A DNA stretch of 9,486 bases from Gemmataceae bacterium (GCA_025056835.1 JANWVS010000037.1:277-9762); one strand, 5' to 3'. Counted from the stretch's first letter, positions 1-7,105 are shown. The notes: generated by a model from the sequence alone, not told the origin. A program made the numbers and translations.

Positions 1-1202
1 AACACGTCGCGGAGTTTCTCAAGGCCAACTTGCGGCATGGCGTGGTCGTGCGGCCATGGGTCTACGAGGCCTTGGCGATCGCCTTGGATGCCTGCAAGGC
101 CGATCCGGAAGAGATTCGCCGCGCCCGACTCTCTGCCGTGGCCCTCGATCCCACCGATTCGCAAGGTTTCTTGCAGGCGGCCCGCGCCATGGCCGACGGC
201 AAACAATACGATCGCGCCTTGGCGTTCTGCCGCCAAGCGGCCTTGCTCGAACCGAATCTGGCTCAGCCCTACGTCCAGGCCTTGGTTTACGCTGAATTGG
301 CCAAGGACAGCAAGTCGATGGAGTGGGCGGCCAGCAAGCTGGTCAGTCAGGATTGGGCCACCGACAGCCCGAAATTGCACAAGGAAGCGGCCGATCGCCT
401 GACAGCCCTTTCCGCGACGCTCCAACGCGAAAATCGCGGCACCGAGGCAGACCGGCTCAAGGCCGTGCTCCAGCAGTTGAAACGACGTGATCTCGTCGTC
501 CATCTCACCTGGGACACCGCAGGCGGCGAAATAGCCGGTCTGGAATTGGAAGTCAAGGAACCGACCGGCAGCGTTTGCTCGGACCGGCAGCGCCACTCGC
601 CCGGCGGCGGGGTCCTCATCGGCGGCACGTTGACCGACCCCAACCGGATTTCCTATCTCGCTGCCGAGGCATTTTCCGGCGAGTACGAAATCACGGTCCG
701 TCGGCTCTGGGGGCAGACCATCGGCTCGCGGGCCCGGCTGGAAATCATTCAGCACCTCGGCACGCCGCAAGAGACGCGACGCATTGAAACGGTCCGCGTC
801 GATCAAAAGAACTCGATCAAGATCGTGCTGTCCCAAGGGCGGCGCTTCGAGTTGGCCGCTGTCCCGCCGCCTGCCGTCCAAAAACGCCTCGAAGGCAAGG
901 ACGAAATCAAACCACAAAGTGTCGTCGAGAAACTTCGGGGCCTTGCCTTCCCCGACTTCTCCGGCATGACCGGTTCGAAACTGAACTCGTCCGCACCGGC
1001 CCAGGTTCGCTCGAGTGTTGCCGCGTTGGCGCCGAAGGCCGATTTCAACACGCAAGCGGCCCTCCGCGGCGGCGCCGTGCAAATGACCACGCAGCTTCGG
1101 GTCTCCGATCGCGGCGAACTGGAGATGGAACTGCGGCCCGTCTTCCAAGGCGGCGGTCGTCCCAGTTTCAATTTGCCCGGTATTCCCGGCCAGCCCAAAT
1201 GA
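1..1202 (+). CDS. TPR protein with DUF2135/YfaP-like beta domain, 5' partial
   Basis: This frame is open from the first bases of the window (first full codon at position 3), so the true start lies to the left. The TTG at 30 is only an internal leucine. About 399 residues are visible. Residues ~15-125 are helical and TPR-like; the clearest repeat has the typical A-x-x-x-x-x-G-x-x-x-x-A-L pattern and ends A-L-L-E-P-N. Residues ~162-280 form a beta-rich domain opening V-V-H-L-T-W-D-T, followed by P-T-G, a GGG turn and G-E-Y-E-I-T-V. This resembles the DUF2135 (YfaP-type) fold often found with TPR or VWA domains in secreted proteins. The last ~110 residues have low complexity and end with a short strand-rich stretch (V-S-D-R-G-E-L-E-M-E-L-R-P-V-F). 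The role is probably a secreted or periplasmic scaffold, but this is inference because the N-terminus is missing. No catalytic residues are visible. A terminator follows 39 bases after the stop. Confidence 0.85.
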   Translation, partial: HVAEFLKANLRHGVVVRPWVYEALAIALDACKADPEEIRRARLSAVALDPTDSQGFLQAARAMADGKQYDRALAFCRQAALLEPNLAQPYVQALVYAELAKDSKSMEWAASKLVSQDWATDSPKLHKEAADRLTALSATLQRENRGTEADRLKAVLQQLKRRDLVVHLTWDTAGGEIAGLELEVKEPTGSVCSDRQRHSPGGGVLIGGTLTDPNRISYLAAEAFSGEYEITVRRLWGQTIGSRARLEIIQHLGTPQETRRIETVRVDQKNSIKIVLSQGRRFELAAVPPPAVQKRLEGKDEIKPQSVVEKLRGLAFPDFSGMTGSKLNSSAPAQVRSSVAALAPKADFNTQAALRGGAVQMTTQLRVSDRGELEMELRPVFQGGGRPSFNLPGIPGQPK

Positions 1203-1241
1203 TCGGGGGGAATGATCGTTTGCTCTTGGTTGTGACTGCGC

Positions 1242-1275
1242 AACACCCGTGGGCTGCTTCCACGGGTGTTTTTTT
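1242..1275 (+). terminator. Intrinsic terminator after the TPR/DUF2135-like gene
   Basis: There is a perfect 11-bp stem (1242-1252 pairs with 1260-1270) around a 7-base loop. The right arm ends in T and runs straight into five more Ts, giving seven in a row at 1269-1275. The hairpin starts 39 bases after the TGA at 1200-1202 and ends before the next gene, so it should separate the two same-strand genes into different transcripts. Confidence 0.9.
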
Positions 1276-1288
1276 CGTACCGTTTCTG

Positions 1289-1305
1289 ATATTTTCAAAT
1301 ATGGT
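1289..1305 (+). promoter_or_regulatory. Candidate promoter region of the FHA gene
   Basis: This is a short AT-rich island in otherwise GC-rich DNA. It holds a perfect 6-bp inverted repeat, ATATTT-TC-AAATAT (1289-1302), overlapping a -10-like TATGGT (1300-1305). The -10-like element lies 23 bases before the FHA start codon and just after the upstream terminator, where a promoter is expected. No good -35 hexamer is visible, so this is a positional guess. Confidence 0.25.
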
Positions 1306-1328
1306 GCCTCTGAAGCAGCGGTGGGCCC

Positions 1329-2102
1329 ATGGACGTCAAACTAATCGTGCAAAGTCCCAAGCAGCAGACCTTGCGCTTGCGATCGCCGCAAACTGTCGTG
1401 GGCCGACAGCGCGGTTGCGGCGTGCGGATCCCGTCAGCGCAAGTCAGTCGGCAACACTGCGTCTTGACCTTTACGCATGACGTCTTGGTCGTCGAAGACC
1501 TGGGAAGCGTCAATGGGACGCTCCTGAACGGCCGGCGCATCGCCAAGCGCGAATACGTGCGTCCCGGAGACAAGTTGACAATCGGACCGGTCACCTTGCT
1601 GGTGCAGTATCAGCTCAGCGAAGCGGGAGTCCAACACTTGCTCGGGGCCGACGATGAGATCGTTGCCGTTCCGTTCGACGCCCTGCCGGCGGATAAGCAC
1701 GCCGAGGTCGAGGTTGTGCTCGAGGACGACGAGACGGCGCCTCTGAAAGTAGATGAATCACTCGATGAACCGGCGCCGCCCCTGGATCCGTTGGAAGCGC
1801 TCCGAGCCATTGAGGCAGCAGCAACGGCCGCGCCCAAGCCCGCCAGGGGCAGGACGACACCGACTCGTCCGAAACCGCCGAGCGACCTCGATTTCGATAC
1901 GGCGACCGCCACGCCTTCGCCGCCGCGGCCGAAAGTGATACCTGCACCTCCGGCGGCTTCCTCCGTCGACGACGAGCCGTTCGGCATCGAAGCGGCGCCG
2001 GACGCCAGCCAGATTCTCGGCCAAAAGAACTGGCAGCTGCCCACCGGCGAAGATATTCGCGAAATTCTCGCGCAGATCGAAAAAGGCAAGAAGCTGTCGT
2101 AG
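1329..2102 (+). CDS. FHA domain protein
   Basis: A 257-residue protein. Residues ~3-97 form a forkhead-associated domain, a phosphothreonine-peptide binding module. Its signature residues are present: V24-G25-R26 with basic residues after it, S40-R41-Q42-H43, and D57-L58-G59-S60-x-N62-G63-T64. Residues ~115-225 are acidic, then Pro/Ala/Arg-rich, and probably disordered. The last ~30 residues look ordered again, with a predicted helix (D-I-R-E-I-L-A-Q-I-E-K-G-K-K). No signal peptide or membrane segment is seen, so it is expected to be cytoplasmic, recognising phosphorylated partners of Ser/Thr kinases. No kinase or phosphatase gene is in this window. The ATG at 1329 is chosen because the FHA fold begins at once; the ribosome site before it is weak. 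A terminator upstream suggests the gene is transcribed alone. Its stop lies one base from the stop of the opposing lipoprotein gene. Confidence 0.92.
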   Translation: MDVKLIVQSPKQQTLRLRSPQTVVGRQRGCGVRIPSAQVSRQHCVLTFTHDVLVVEDLGSVNGTLLNGRRIAKREYVRPGDKLTIGPVTLLVQYQLSEAGVQHLLGADDEIVAVPFDALPADKHAEVEVVLEDDETAPLKVDESLDEPAPPLDPLEALRAIEAAATAAPKPARGRTTPTRPKPPSDLDFDTATATPSPPRPKVIPAPPAASSVDDEPFGIEAAPDASQILGQKNWQLPTGEDIREILAQIEKGKKLS

Positions 2103-2103
2103 G

Positions 2104-2763
2104 CTATTCCGACGGCAAGGGACGGGCGATGCCGCGGCTCCGAAGTTCGTCCAAGCGCCGCTTCACCTCGGCCTGGTCCGGCTGACGGTCGACGATCCGC
2201 TCGTAGAGGGCGGCGGCGCGCTCCGGCATGCCCGTTTGTTCGTAGAGAATCGCCATTTCGATCAGTGCCGGCGCATGGTGCGGATCAACCGCCAGCGCTT
2301 GTTGCAAACGGCCCAGCGCCTGAGGAAACGCCTTTTGCCGTCGCAGCCGCCAGGCATCCAGCACGTAGGCATCGGGCGAGTTGGGCTGCTGCTGGAGCCA
2401 TTGATCAATCAAGCGGTTGGCCTCTTCGGCACGGCCCGTCTGGTACAACAGCGCCACATAAGCGCGGCGGGCATCGGCATGATTCGCGTGGCGCTGGAGC
2501 ACCTCGAGATAGTACCGCTCCGCGGTCTGCCAATGGCCCAAGCGATCATGACATTGCCCAGCGTTGTAGAGCATGCCATGATTGTCCGGCTCGAGGGTCA
2601 GCGCCAACTCGAAGCACTCCAGCGCCTGCCGATAATGGCCTTGGCTAAAGAGATAAACACCGTCGTCGTTGTAATAGCGGGCAAGTTCGACCGTCGGCGA
2701 GGTGGTGGCGCACCCTGGGAGAGATAGGCAAACCCCCGCAGCGATGACGACAAACGCCCGCAT
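2104..2763 (-). CDS. TPR-repeat lipoprotein
   Basis: A 219-residue protein. It starts with a short lipoprotein signal: Arg2, a hydrophobic run 3-15, and a lipobox L-P-G-C with Cys18 as the predicted lipidation site. About five consecutive 34-residue TPRs follow, from ~28 to ~197, each with the usual small/aromatic positions and ending like L-E-P-D-N or V-D-P-H-H. A short Arg-rich tail ends it. Family knowledge suggests a membrane-tethered periplasmic protein-protein interaction scaffold; TPR lipoproteins such as PilF/NlpI types are possible analogues, but nothing here identifies a partner. The ATG at 2761-2763 is chosen over an upstream extension to 2958 because it directly precedes the signal peptide and has AGAGGT seven bases before it. 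The longer frame adds only Pro/Arg-rich filler. It is tail to tail with the FHA gene, with one base between the stops. Confidence 0.9.
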   Translation of the reverse strand: MRAFVVIAAGVCLSLPGCATTSPTVELARYYNDDGVYLFSQGHYRQALECFELALTLEPDNHGMLYNAGQCHDRLGHWQTAERYYLEVLQRHANHADARRAYVALLYQTGRAEEANRLIDQWLQQQPNSPDAYVLDAWRLRRQKAFPQALGRLQQALAVDPHHAPALIEMAILYEQTGMPERAAALYERIVDRQPDQAEVKRRLDELRSRGIARPLPSE

Positions 2764-2770
2764 GGCCGGT

Positions 2771-2776
2771 ACCTCT
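2771..2776 (-). promoter_or_regulatory. Ribosome binding site fixing the lipoprotein start
   Basis: Read on the minus strand, AGAGGT lies seven bases before the ATG at 2763. With the lipoprotein signal sequence that follows, it favours this start over the upstream in-frame start at 2958. Confidence 0.6.
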
Positions 2777-3127
2777 GCACCGCCCACCATAAACGGTCGA
2801 CCAGCAAAAGGAAAGACGAGATTGTGCCCCGGCGGGCGGAGATTCCCAATGAGTTGTCGAGCTGCGGCGGCTTCTCTGGTTGGCCCTCGTGGCGGCGGGG
2901 CGTTCCGCTGGGTTGTGGTTGGCGGCCGAGCGCAGCACAGCTCGTCAGGGCAGCACATCGCTGACGTTTCGCAAGAGCGGAGGGGTTTGATGATCCTTCT
3001 TGACGAAGAGCCGAGACTTTACCCAAATCGCGTCCTTTCGCTACGGCCGCGTGATGAGTCGCCGTCATCTTTCGGGGCCGCTGCCTCGACTGGTGAAACC
3101 GTGCTGCCCTTTGACAAGCGACACAGG

Positions 3128-3133
3128 TAGAAT
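3128..3133 (+). promoter_or_regulatory. Candidate -10 element for the zinc-ribbon/propeller gene
   Basis: TAGAAT matches five of six positions of TATAAT and is placed to give a leader of about 40 bases before the ATG at 3181. There is no -35 at the standard 16-18 base spacing; the nearby TTGACA (3111-3116) is 11 bases away. If this is a real -10, transcription would begin at or after 3138, which would exclude the alternative start at 3136. Confidence 0.3.
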
Positions 3134-3169
3134 CTATGAGGGAGGCCAACGTTGACGGTGTCTCGAAGC

Positions 3170-3174
3170 GAGGG
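3170..3174 (+). promoter_or_regulatory. Ribosome binding site favouring the start at 3181
   Basis: GAGGG lies six bases before the ATG at 3181, whose product begins directly with the zinc ribbon. The alternative ATG at 3136 has only a short AGG before it and would add 15 residues with no counterpart in zinc-ribbon N-termini. Confidence 0.55.
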
Positions 3175-3180
3175 TGCTGT

Positions 3181-5394
3181 ATGCCCGTGAAAGTTGCTTG
3201 CCCGCATTGTCGACATGTGCGTTTCCTCGGCGACGACACCGCCGGGCAAGCGGTGACCTGTGCCCAATGCGGTCGGTACTATCGAGCGCCGCGAGCACCC
3301 CTCCAGAAGCGGCGTGAGATTTCGGAGACCCCGCCTTCCAGCGCGGCCCAGCCATGGGTCGGACCGGTAAGTTTGCAAGTCCGGGAAGTGCCGGCAACGT
3401 TTGCTCCGACCGAGCCGCTGCCAGCGCAGGTCGTGCCTCTGCCCGATCCACCGCCGCGCCTTGCTTGGGCCGATGACGGCAACGAGGCGGCGCCGTCGAC
3501 CGAATCGTCGCCCGCTCGGCCGTCGGCCGCGCGAACTTCGCGCTCGTCGAGTCCGGTCGCGCAGCCGAAACCCGCGTTTCGTTGGTTTGCCGGCGGCATC
3601 TTTGTGGTGCTGGTCGTGGCGATTTTCATAGGCTCGGCGACCTGGTTTGTTTTCATTCGCGACCATCGACCAGCGGCGCATCAACGCGACCGGCGTCCGA
3701 TGATCGGCAACGGCGGCCGGCCTTTTGGCGGACCGCGGTTCCAGCCGATGCCGCCGGCCGGTCCTCAGCGCCAGACGGTGCGCGAGGCCGCTCGCAAGGG
3801 GGAACAAGTACCTGTCGCGCCGCAGCAAGGCGAAGTAATCGTGACACTCAAACTGGTCAACGGCCGCGTCGAACACCGTGGGGCCATTACGCCCAACGAC
3901 GCCAACGATCCGATCGCCCCGGGCTGCCGTCGCAAAGTCTTTCTCATCGAACTCGAAGCCAAACGGCGCTATACGCTCGAACTGATCGATCCCGGTCTCG
4001 TGGCCCGCCGTCGGCTCGATGAACCGGTCGACCTGTCGCGCTATGATCCGTTTCTGCGCATCGAAGACAGCGAAGGCGTCATCCTGGACGAGAACGACGA
4101 CATCGAACGCGGTTTCTTTTTGAATTCGCGTATACCGAATTTCATCCCGCCGGCGACGGGAACCTACCGGATCATCGCCTCGTCGTTCGACGTCGAGCAA
4201 TTCGGTCAATTCACCTTGGTCATCACCGACGAAGGCCGAGCCATTCCGATCGCTCCTTTGCCTTTGCCCCATCGACCTTTGCCCCAACCGGTGGCGCTGC
4301 GGGAACCACTCAAGCCGGCGAAGGAGGTGCAGAACGGCGTCACGATTACCACGATGTTGCACAACGAAGCGCCGCTGGCGGCTGACCTGGTCTGGTCGGC
4401 CGATGGTGCGGCCTTTTTCGTTCTCGATGCGGCAGGAACTTTGCGGCGCATCAACCGAACGGAACAGATCGTCGAGGCCCGCCTTGAACTCGGCGTCGGC
4501 GAGGGATTGCCGCCGCCGCTGCTGCGGCCTTTGGGAGGCGCCCCGGCCAAGCCAGAGGCTCCCGCGAAACGCACCCTTGCCATGTGCCGGCTGGGATTGT
4601 TAGTAAGCCAGCCGGCGTTGCAAGAGGTCTGGCTCATCGATCCGGATACGCTTCGGGTCGTCAAGCGCATCAGCGCGCCGGGCATTCGCCGGATCTTGGC
4701 CGTGCCGGCCCTGGCACATGCTTTTGCCGCCAGCCGCCAGGTGGTGGAACGCAAACCGCCGGCAGCGGAAATCGACGTCAAACGCACGGTGAAGGACGTC
4801 GTCGCCGTGCTGGACACGGCCGCTGGCGTCCCGCTGCACTATTTTGATGTGGCTCCTCGGCTCGCCGCCCTGACGCCCGACGGCCAATTTCTGTTCACGG
4901 AAAGCAGCGACGGCAAACTCGTGCGTTACCAGGTGCGCCAGGACGTGCTGGTGTACGACGACGAAAGCGTGCCGATCAGCATGGTGGATCAAGGTCAAGG
5001 CATCTGCGTCTCGCCCGACAGCCGCTATGTCTGTTTGTCGTGCAAGCTCGGCAATAAGACCTCGGCGTTCGTTCCCGAGGCCAAAATCTATACTACCTAC
5101 ATCTTCTCGGTCGATAATCTGCGGGCGCCGGTCGTCCGCATCGAAACCGGGTCGGCGCCGCGGGCGTTTGGTTTTGATCCAGTCTCGCGCAGCATCTTTG
5201 CCAGCAACCAAGACAAGCAGGTGTTGCGCTTCAGCATGGCGGGCGTGCTGTTTCAGGACGCAAGCGCGGCCGGCGCGGAGGGGCCGGCAGGACAACCGCA
5301 GCAGTTTCTCACCCATCCCCACGGCCACGCCGTGATGGTTCGCACCGAACGAACGATCTATCAGTTCGAGTTTGCCAAGGATGACGACCCCTGA
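3181..5394 (+). CDS. Membrane-anchored zinc-ribbon / PPC-like / beta-propeller protein
   Basis: A 737-residue multi-domain protein. Residues 1-35 form a zinc ribbon with C7-x2-C10 and C27-x2-C30. Residues ~40-135 are Pro/Ala/Ser-rich and probably disordered. One transmembrane helix spans ~137-159, flanked by R/K before and R-D-H-R after. After another Pro/Arg/Gly-rich linker, residues ~235-350 resemble a bacterial pre-peptidase C-terminal (PPC-like) beta-sandwich: Y-D-P-F-L-R-I-E-D, then D-E-N-D-D, then G-T-Y-R-I-I-A-S. Residues ~390-732 repeat WD40/YVTN-like blades, for example V-W-S-A-D-G, A-L-T-P-D-G-Q-F-L, C-V-S-P-D-S-R-Y-V. The likely topology is a cytoplasmic zinc ribbon with the PPC and propeller domains outside the membrane. 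No catalytic residues are seen; a binding or structural role is inferred. An ATG at 3136 would lengthen it by 15 residues. The gene appears to be transcribed alone and is convergent with cobL, 157 bases apart. Confidence 0.88.
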   Translation: MPVKVACPHCRHVRFLGDDTAGQAVTCAQCGRYYRAPRAPLQKRREISETPPSSAAQPWVGPVSLQVREVPATFAPTEPLPAQVVPLPDPPPRLAWADDGNEAAPSTESSPARPSAARTSRSSSPVAQPKPAFRWFAGGIFVVLVVAIFIGSATWFVFIRDHRPAAHQRDRRPMIGNGGRPFGGPRFQPMPPAGPQRQTVREAARKGEQVPVAPQQGEVIVTLKLVNGRVEHRGAITPNDANDPIAPGCRRKVFLIELEAKRRYTLELIDPGLVARRRLDEPVDLSRYDPFLRIEDSEGVILDENDDIERGFFLNSRIPNFIPPATGTYRIIASSFDVEQFGQFTLVITDEGRAIPIAPLPLPHRPLPQPVALREPLKPAKEVQNGVTITTMLHNEAPLAADLVWSADGAAFFVLDAAGTLRRINRTEQIVEARLELGVGEGLPPPLLRPLGGAPAKPEAPAKRTLAMCRLGLLVSQPALQEVWLIDPDTLRVVKRISAPGIRRILAVPALAHAFAASRQVVERKPPAAEIDVKRTVKDVVAVLDTAAGVPLHYFDVAPRLAALTPDGQFLFTESSDGKLVRYQVRQDVLVYDDESVPISMVDQGQGICVSPDSRYVCLSCKLGNKTSAFVPEAKIYTTYIFSVDNLRAPVVRIETGSAPRAFGFDPVSRSIFASNQDKQVLRFSMAGVLFQDASAAGAEGPAGQPQQFLTHPHGHAVMVRTERTIYQFEFAKDDDP

Positions 5395-5551
5395 CGGTCG
5401 CTCGTGCGGCGGCCGGAGCGATCGGCAGTCTTGGGACGGCGGCCGCGGCGAGGACCGCATCCTCTCCGCCGGCTGGCGCGCAGTGGCGTCGGACGGTCGG
5501 GGACAAGCCGTTGGCGGCAAGCCGTGACGTCGCACGGCCGCGTCGACGCAG

Positions 5552-6805
5552 TCAGACCTTGGCCTTGCTGACCCCCAGAAGAAACGTCGGATTGAGGGCC
5601 TCGAAGCGTAAAGTCTCAAGTTGTTCGGTGCCGCGGGCCAGGTTCACCAGCAAGGCCCACACTTGCGGGGACAAGGCTCGGAGGGTGGAGTAAACGGCGT
5701 TGAGCATTTCCAACGAGGCAACGTGGACAACGAGTCGGCCGCCGGAGCGCAACGCCGCGAAGGCAGCTTGAAGCAAGCGCGCGACTTCTTTTCCGAGTCC
5801 GCCGACGAAGATGCAGTCGGGCGCGGGCAAGCCATCGAAAACCGCTGGGGCCAGACCGTGCACCGCGTGCAGGTTTTTCAGGCCGAACGTTTGCGCATTG
5901 GCGACGATCAGATGGTAATCGGCCACGTCTTGTTCAATGGCATAGACGACGCCGAGATCAGCCAGCTGGGCAGCCTCGATGGCGACGGAGCCGCTGCCGG
6001 CGCCGATGTCCCAAACGACACTGGCGGGTTGCACGTCAAGTTGGGCCAGGGCGATGGCGCGGACTTCGGCCTGGGTGATGAGGCCGCTCTTGGGGCGGCT
6101 TTGGGCGAAGACGTCGTCGGGATTGCCGAAACGGCGAAATCGGGCGGCGGGGCGCTGTTGGTCCGGGCGTCCCGGTTTCCGCTTCAGGATCATGACGTTG
6201 AGCGGGGCGAAATCCATGTCGCGGATTTCCTCAAGCTCCGCCTGGGTAACGCGTTCATCCGGGGCGCCGAGGTTTTCGCAAACATAGGCGCGAAAGTAAT
6301 CAAGGCCGCGGGCCAGCAATTGCCGGGCGATGGTCGGCGGATCCTCTTCCTCGCTCGTGAAAAGGCCGACAATTTCGGCGGTGCGGATGCGGTCCAGCAC
6401 TTCTTCGAGTGAATGGGTGGCCAAGTTGGTGAGGAAGGCTTCTTCCCAGCTTTCCTTGATGCGGGCGAAGGCCAGCTGCATGGTGCTGACGTGCGGCAGA
6501 ACTTCAAACTTCTCCTTGCCCAGGCGGTCGCACAGCCAGCGGGCCACGCCGTAAAACAGCGGATCGCCACCGGCGACAACCACCATTTTCTTGTCGCCGA
6601 GATGCGCTTCAAGGAACTGGGCCGTCGCGCTCAGATCGGGGCCGATGATCACGCGCTGGGCGGTAATTTCCGGGAGCAGACTAAGCGTCGCTTCCGAACC
6701 GAGAACAACGTCGGCTTGTTGGAGCAATTCGCGAGCGCGGCTGGTGAGGCCGCCGAGACCGTCGCTTCCTACACCGAGAATGTGGATCTTGGGTTCCGGA
6801 GCCAC
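5552..6805 (-). CDS. cobL: Precorrin-6Y C5,15-methyltransferase (decarboxylating), CbiE-CbiT fusion
   Basis: A 417-residue fusion of the two halves of CobL. It methylates C5 and C15 of the corrin ring with S-adenosylmethionine and removes the C12 acetate carboxyl during cobalamin (B12) synthesis in the cytoplasm. The N-terminal CbiE half (~5-210) has the tetrapyrrole-methylase marks G-V-G-S-D-G-L-G-G-L-T (11-21), V-V-A-G-G-D-P-L-F-Y-G (76-86) and L-P-H-V-S-T-M-Q-L-A-F-A (103-114). The C-terminal CbiT half (~225-417) has the SAM-binding motif W-D-I-G-A-G-S-G-S-V-A (265-275) and the preceding G-L-I-T-Q-A-E-V-R-A. The length is usual for fused CobL. I chose the GTG at 6803-6805 because the CbiE fold starts right after it and a -10-like TACAAT lies upstream. 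A GTG at 6901 would add 32 unconserved residues and has no ribosome site. No other cobalamin gene is in the window. Confidence 0.93.
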   Translation of the reverse strand: MAPEPKIHILGVGSDGLGGLTSRARELLQQADVVLGSEATLSLLPEITAQRVIIGPDLSATAQFLEAHLGDKKMVVVAGGDPLFYGVARWLCDRLGKEKFEVLPHVSTMQLAFARIKESWEEAFLTNLATHSLEEVLDRIRTAEIVGLFTSEEEDPPTIARQLLARGLDYFRAYVCENLGAPDERVTQAELEEIRDMDFAPLNVMILKRKPGRPDQQRPAARFRRFGNPDDVFAQSRPKSGLITQAEVRAIALAQLDVQPASVVWDIGAGSGSVAIEAAQLADLGVVYAIEQDVADYHLIVANAQTFGLKNLHAVHGLAPAVFDGLPAPDCIFVGGLGKEVARLLQAAFAALRSGGRLVVHVASLEMLNAVYSTLRALSPQVWALLVNLARGTEQLETLRFEALNPTFLLGVSKAKV

Positions 6806-6849
6806 GAGAGAATCTCTATCGCTGTCGGCGACCGCGCCGCCGTGCTGTG

Positions 6850-6855
6850 ATTGTA
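6850..6855 (-). promoter_or_regulatory. Candidate -10 element of cobL
   Basis: Read on the minus strand this is TACAAT, five of six matches to TATAAT, lying 44 bases before the GTG start at 6805. The hexamer at standard spacing upstream (GTGCCG) is a poor -35. The position agrees with the shorter cobL start, since the alternative GTG at 6901 would lie upstream of it. Confidence 0.35.
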
Positions 6856-7028
6856 GGCAACCGGCGCGGCGGCGGCACCGAGCGACGGGCGTGATCGGCA
6901 CCGGGCCGTGCGCTGGTGGGGCAACTGGTTAGCTTTCGGACGAACCGGGCCGGCTTACGACCGACGCTAAAGGACTTACAGCACAATCGAACCACCCGGA
7001 TCGGGCCACGAAAAAGTTGCAACCTCGC

Positions 7029-7057
7029 TTGCGATGGAAGCCGTCGGCGGCTAAGAT
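7029..7057 (+). promoter_or_regulatory. Candidate sigma-70-type promoter of the CBS gene
   Basis: TTGCGA (7029-7034) and TAAGAT (7052-7057) are separated by 17 bases, and each matches four of six consensus positions. The predicted leader before the ATG at 7114 is about 50 bases. The match is modest, but spacing and position are right. Confidence 0.35.
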
Positions 7058-7100
7058 CAACCGCAGTGCGTATTCCGCGCCGGGCACTACTGTCACCCTT

Positions 7101-7105
7101 GAGGG
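7101..7105 (+). promoter_or_regulatory. Ribosome binding site fixing the CBS protein start
   Basis: GAGGG lies eight bases before the ATG at 7114. It supports this start over the upstream in-frame start at 6916, which would add 66 Arg-rich residues. Confidence 0.65.

Larger units (their letters stand above)
2764..3180. other. Intergenic region between divergent genes
   Basis: About 0.4 kb separates the minus-strand lipoprotein gene from the plus-strand zinc-ribbon gene. Open frames cross it on both strands, but their translations are Arg/Pro-rich with no recognisable domain, so I see no gene. On the minus strand a -10-like TATGGT (2791 to 2786) lies 22 bases before the lipoprotein ATG. On the plus side a TAGAAT (3128-3133) lies 47 bases before the preferred start of the next gene. 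A consensus TTGACA at 3111-3116 is only 11 bases from that TAGAAT, too close for a standard sigma-70 promoter. A weak 5-bp hairpin sits at 3053-3069. No RNA gene or clear operator is visible. Confidence 0.6.

Noticed and set aside
3111..3133. TTGACA plus TAGAAT as a complete sigma-70 promoter
   Set aside because: The hexamers are good, but the spacer is only 11 bases, too short for standard promoter recognition. Only the -10-like part is kept, at low confidence.
2598..3239. Open frames spanning the 2764-3135 spacer (minus 2598-3239, plus 2702-3130)
   Set aside because: They overlap supported genes, are Pro/Arg/Ser-rich, and show no domain or good ribosome site. The region is better explained as promoter-bearing spacer.
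4251..4292. Short direct repeats of CCTTTGCC inside the zinc-ribbon/propeller gene
   Set aside because: They encode a Pro/Leu-rich linker between the PPC-like domain and the propeller and stay in frame. This is coding low complexity, not a mobile or regulatory repeat.
3019..4362. 447-codon open frame on the minus strand opposite the zinc-ribbon/propeller gene
   Set aside because: It lies wholly antisense to the N-terminal half of a well-supported gene and its upstream region. The translation is Arg/His-rich with no recognisable domain. Long antisense frames are expected in GC-rich coding DNA.
5521..5538. Perfect 6-bp inverted repeat with a 6-base loop (GCCGTG / CACGGC) between the convergent propeller and cobL genes
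   Set aside because: It sits where a shared terminator would be useful, but the stem is short and has no T-run on either strand, so it cannot be called an intrinsic terminator.
4600..5619. 339-codon open frame on the minus strand opposite the propeller region
   Set aside because: It is antisense to the propeller coding sequence, has Arg-rich composition with no domain, and runs into the cobL 3' end.
5621..6412. 263-codon open frame on the plus strand opposite cobL
   Set aside because: It is antisense to both conserved halves of CobL. Its Gly/Ala/Asp composition mirrors the cobL codons and it has no ribosome site or domain.
6806..6901. N-terminal extension of cobL to the GTG at 6901
   Set aside because: The extra 32 residues are Arg/Cys-rich with no family counterpart, no ribosome site precedes the GTG, and a -10-like TACAAT lies inside the extension.
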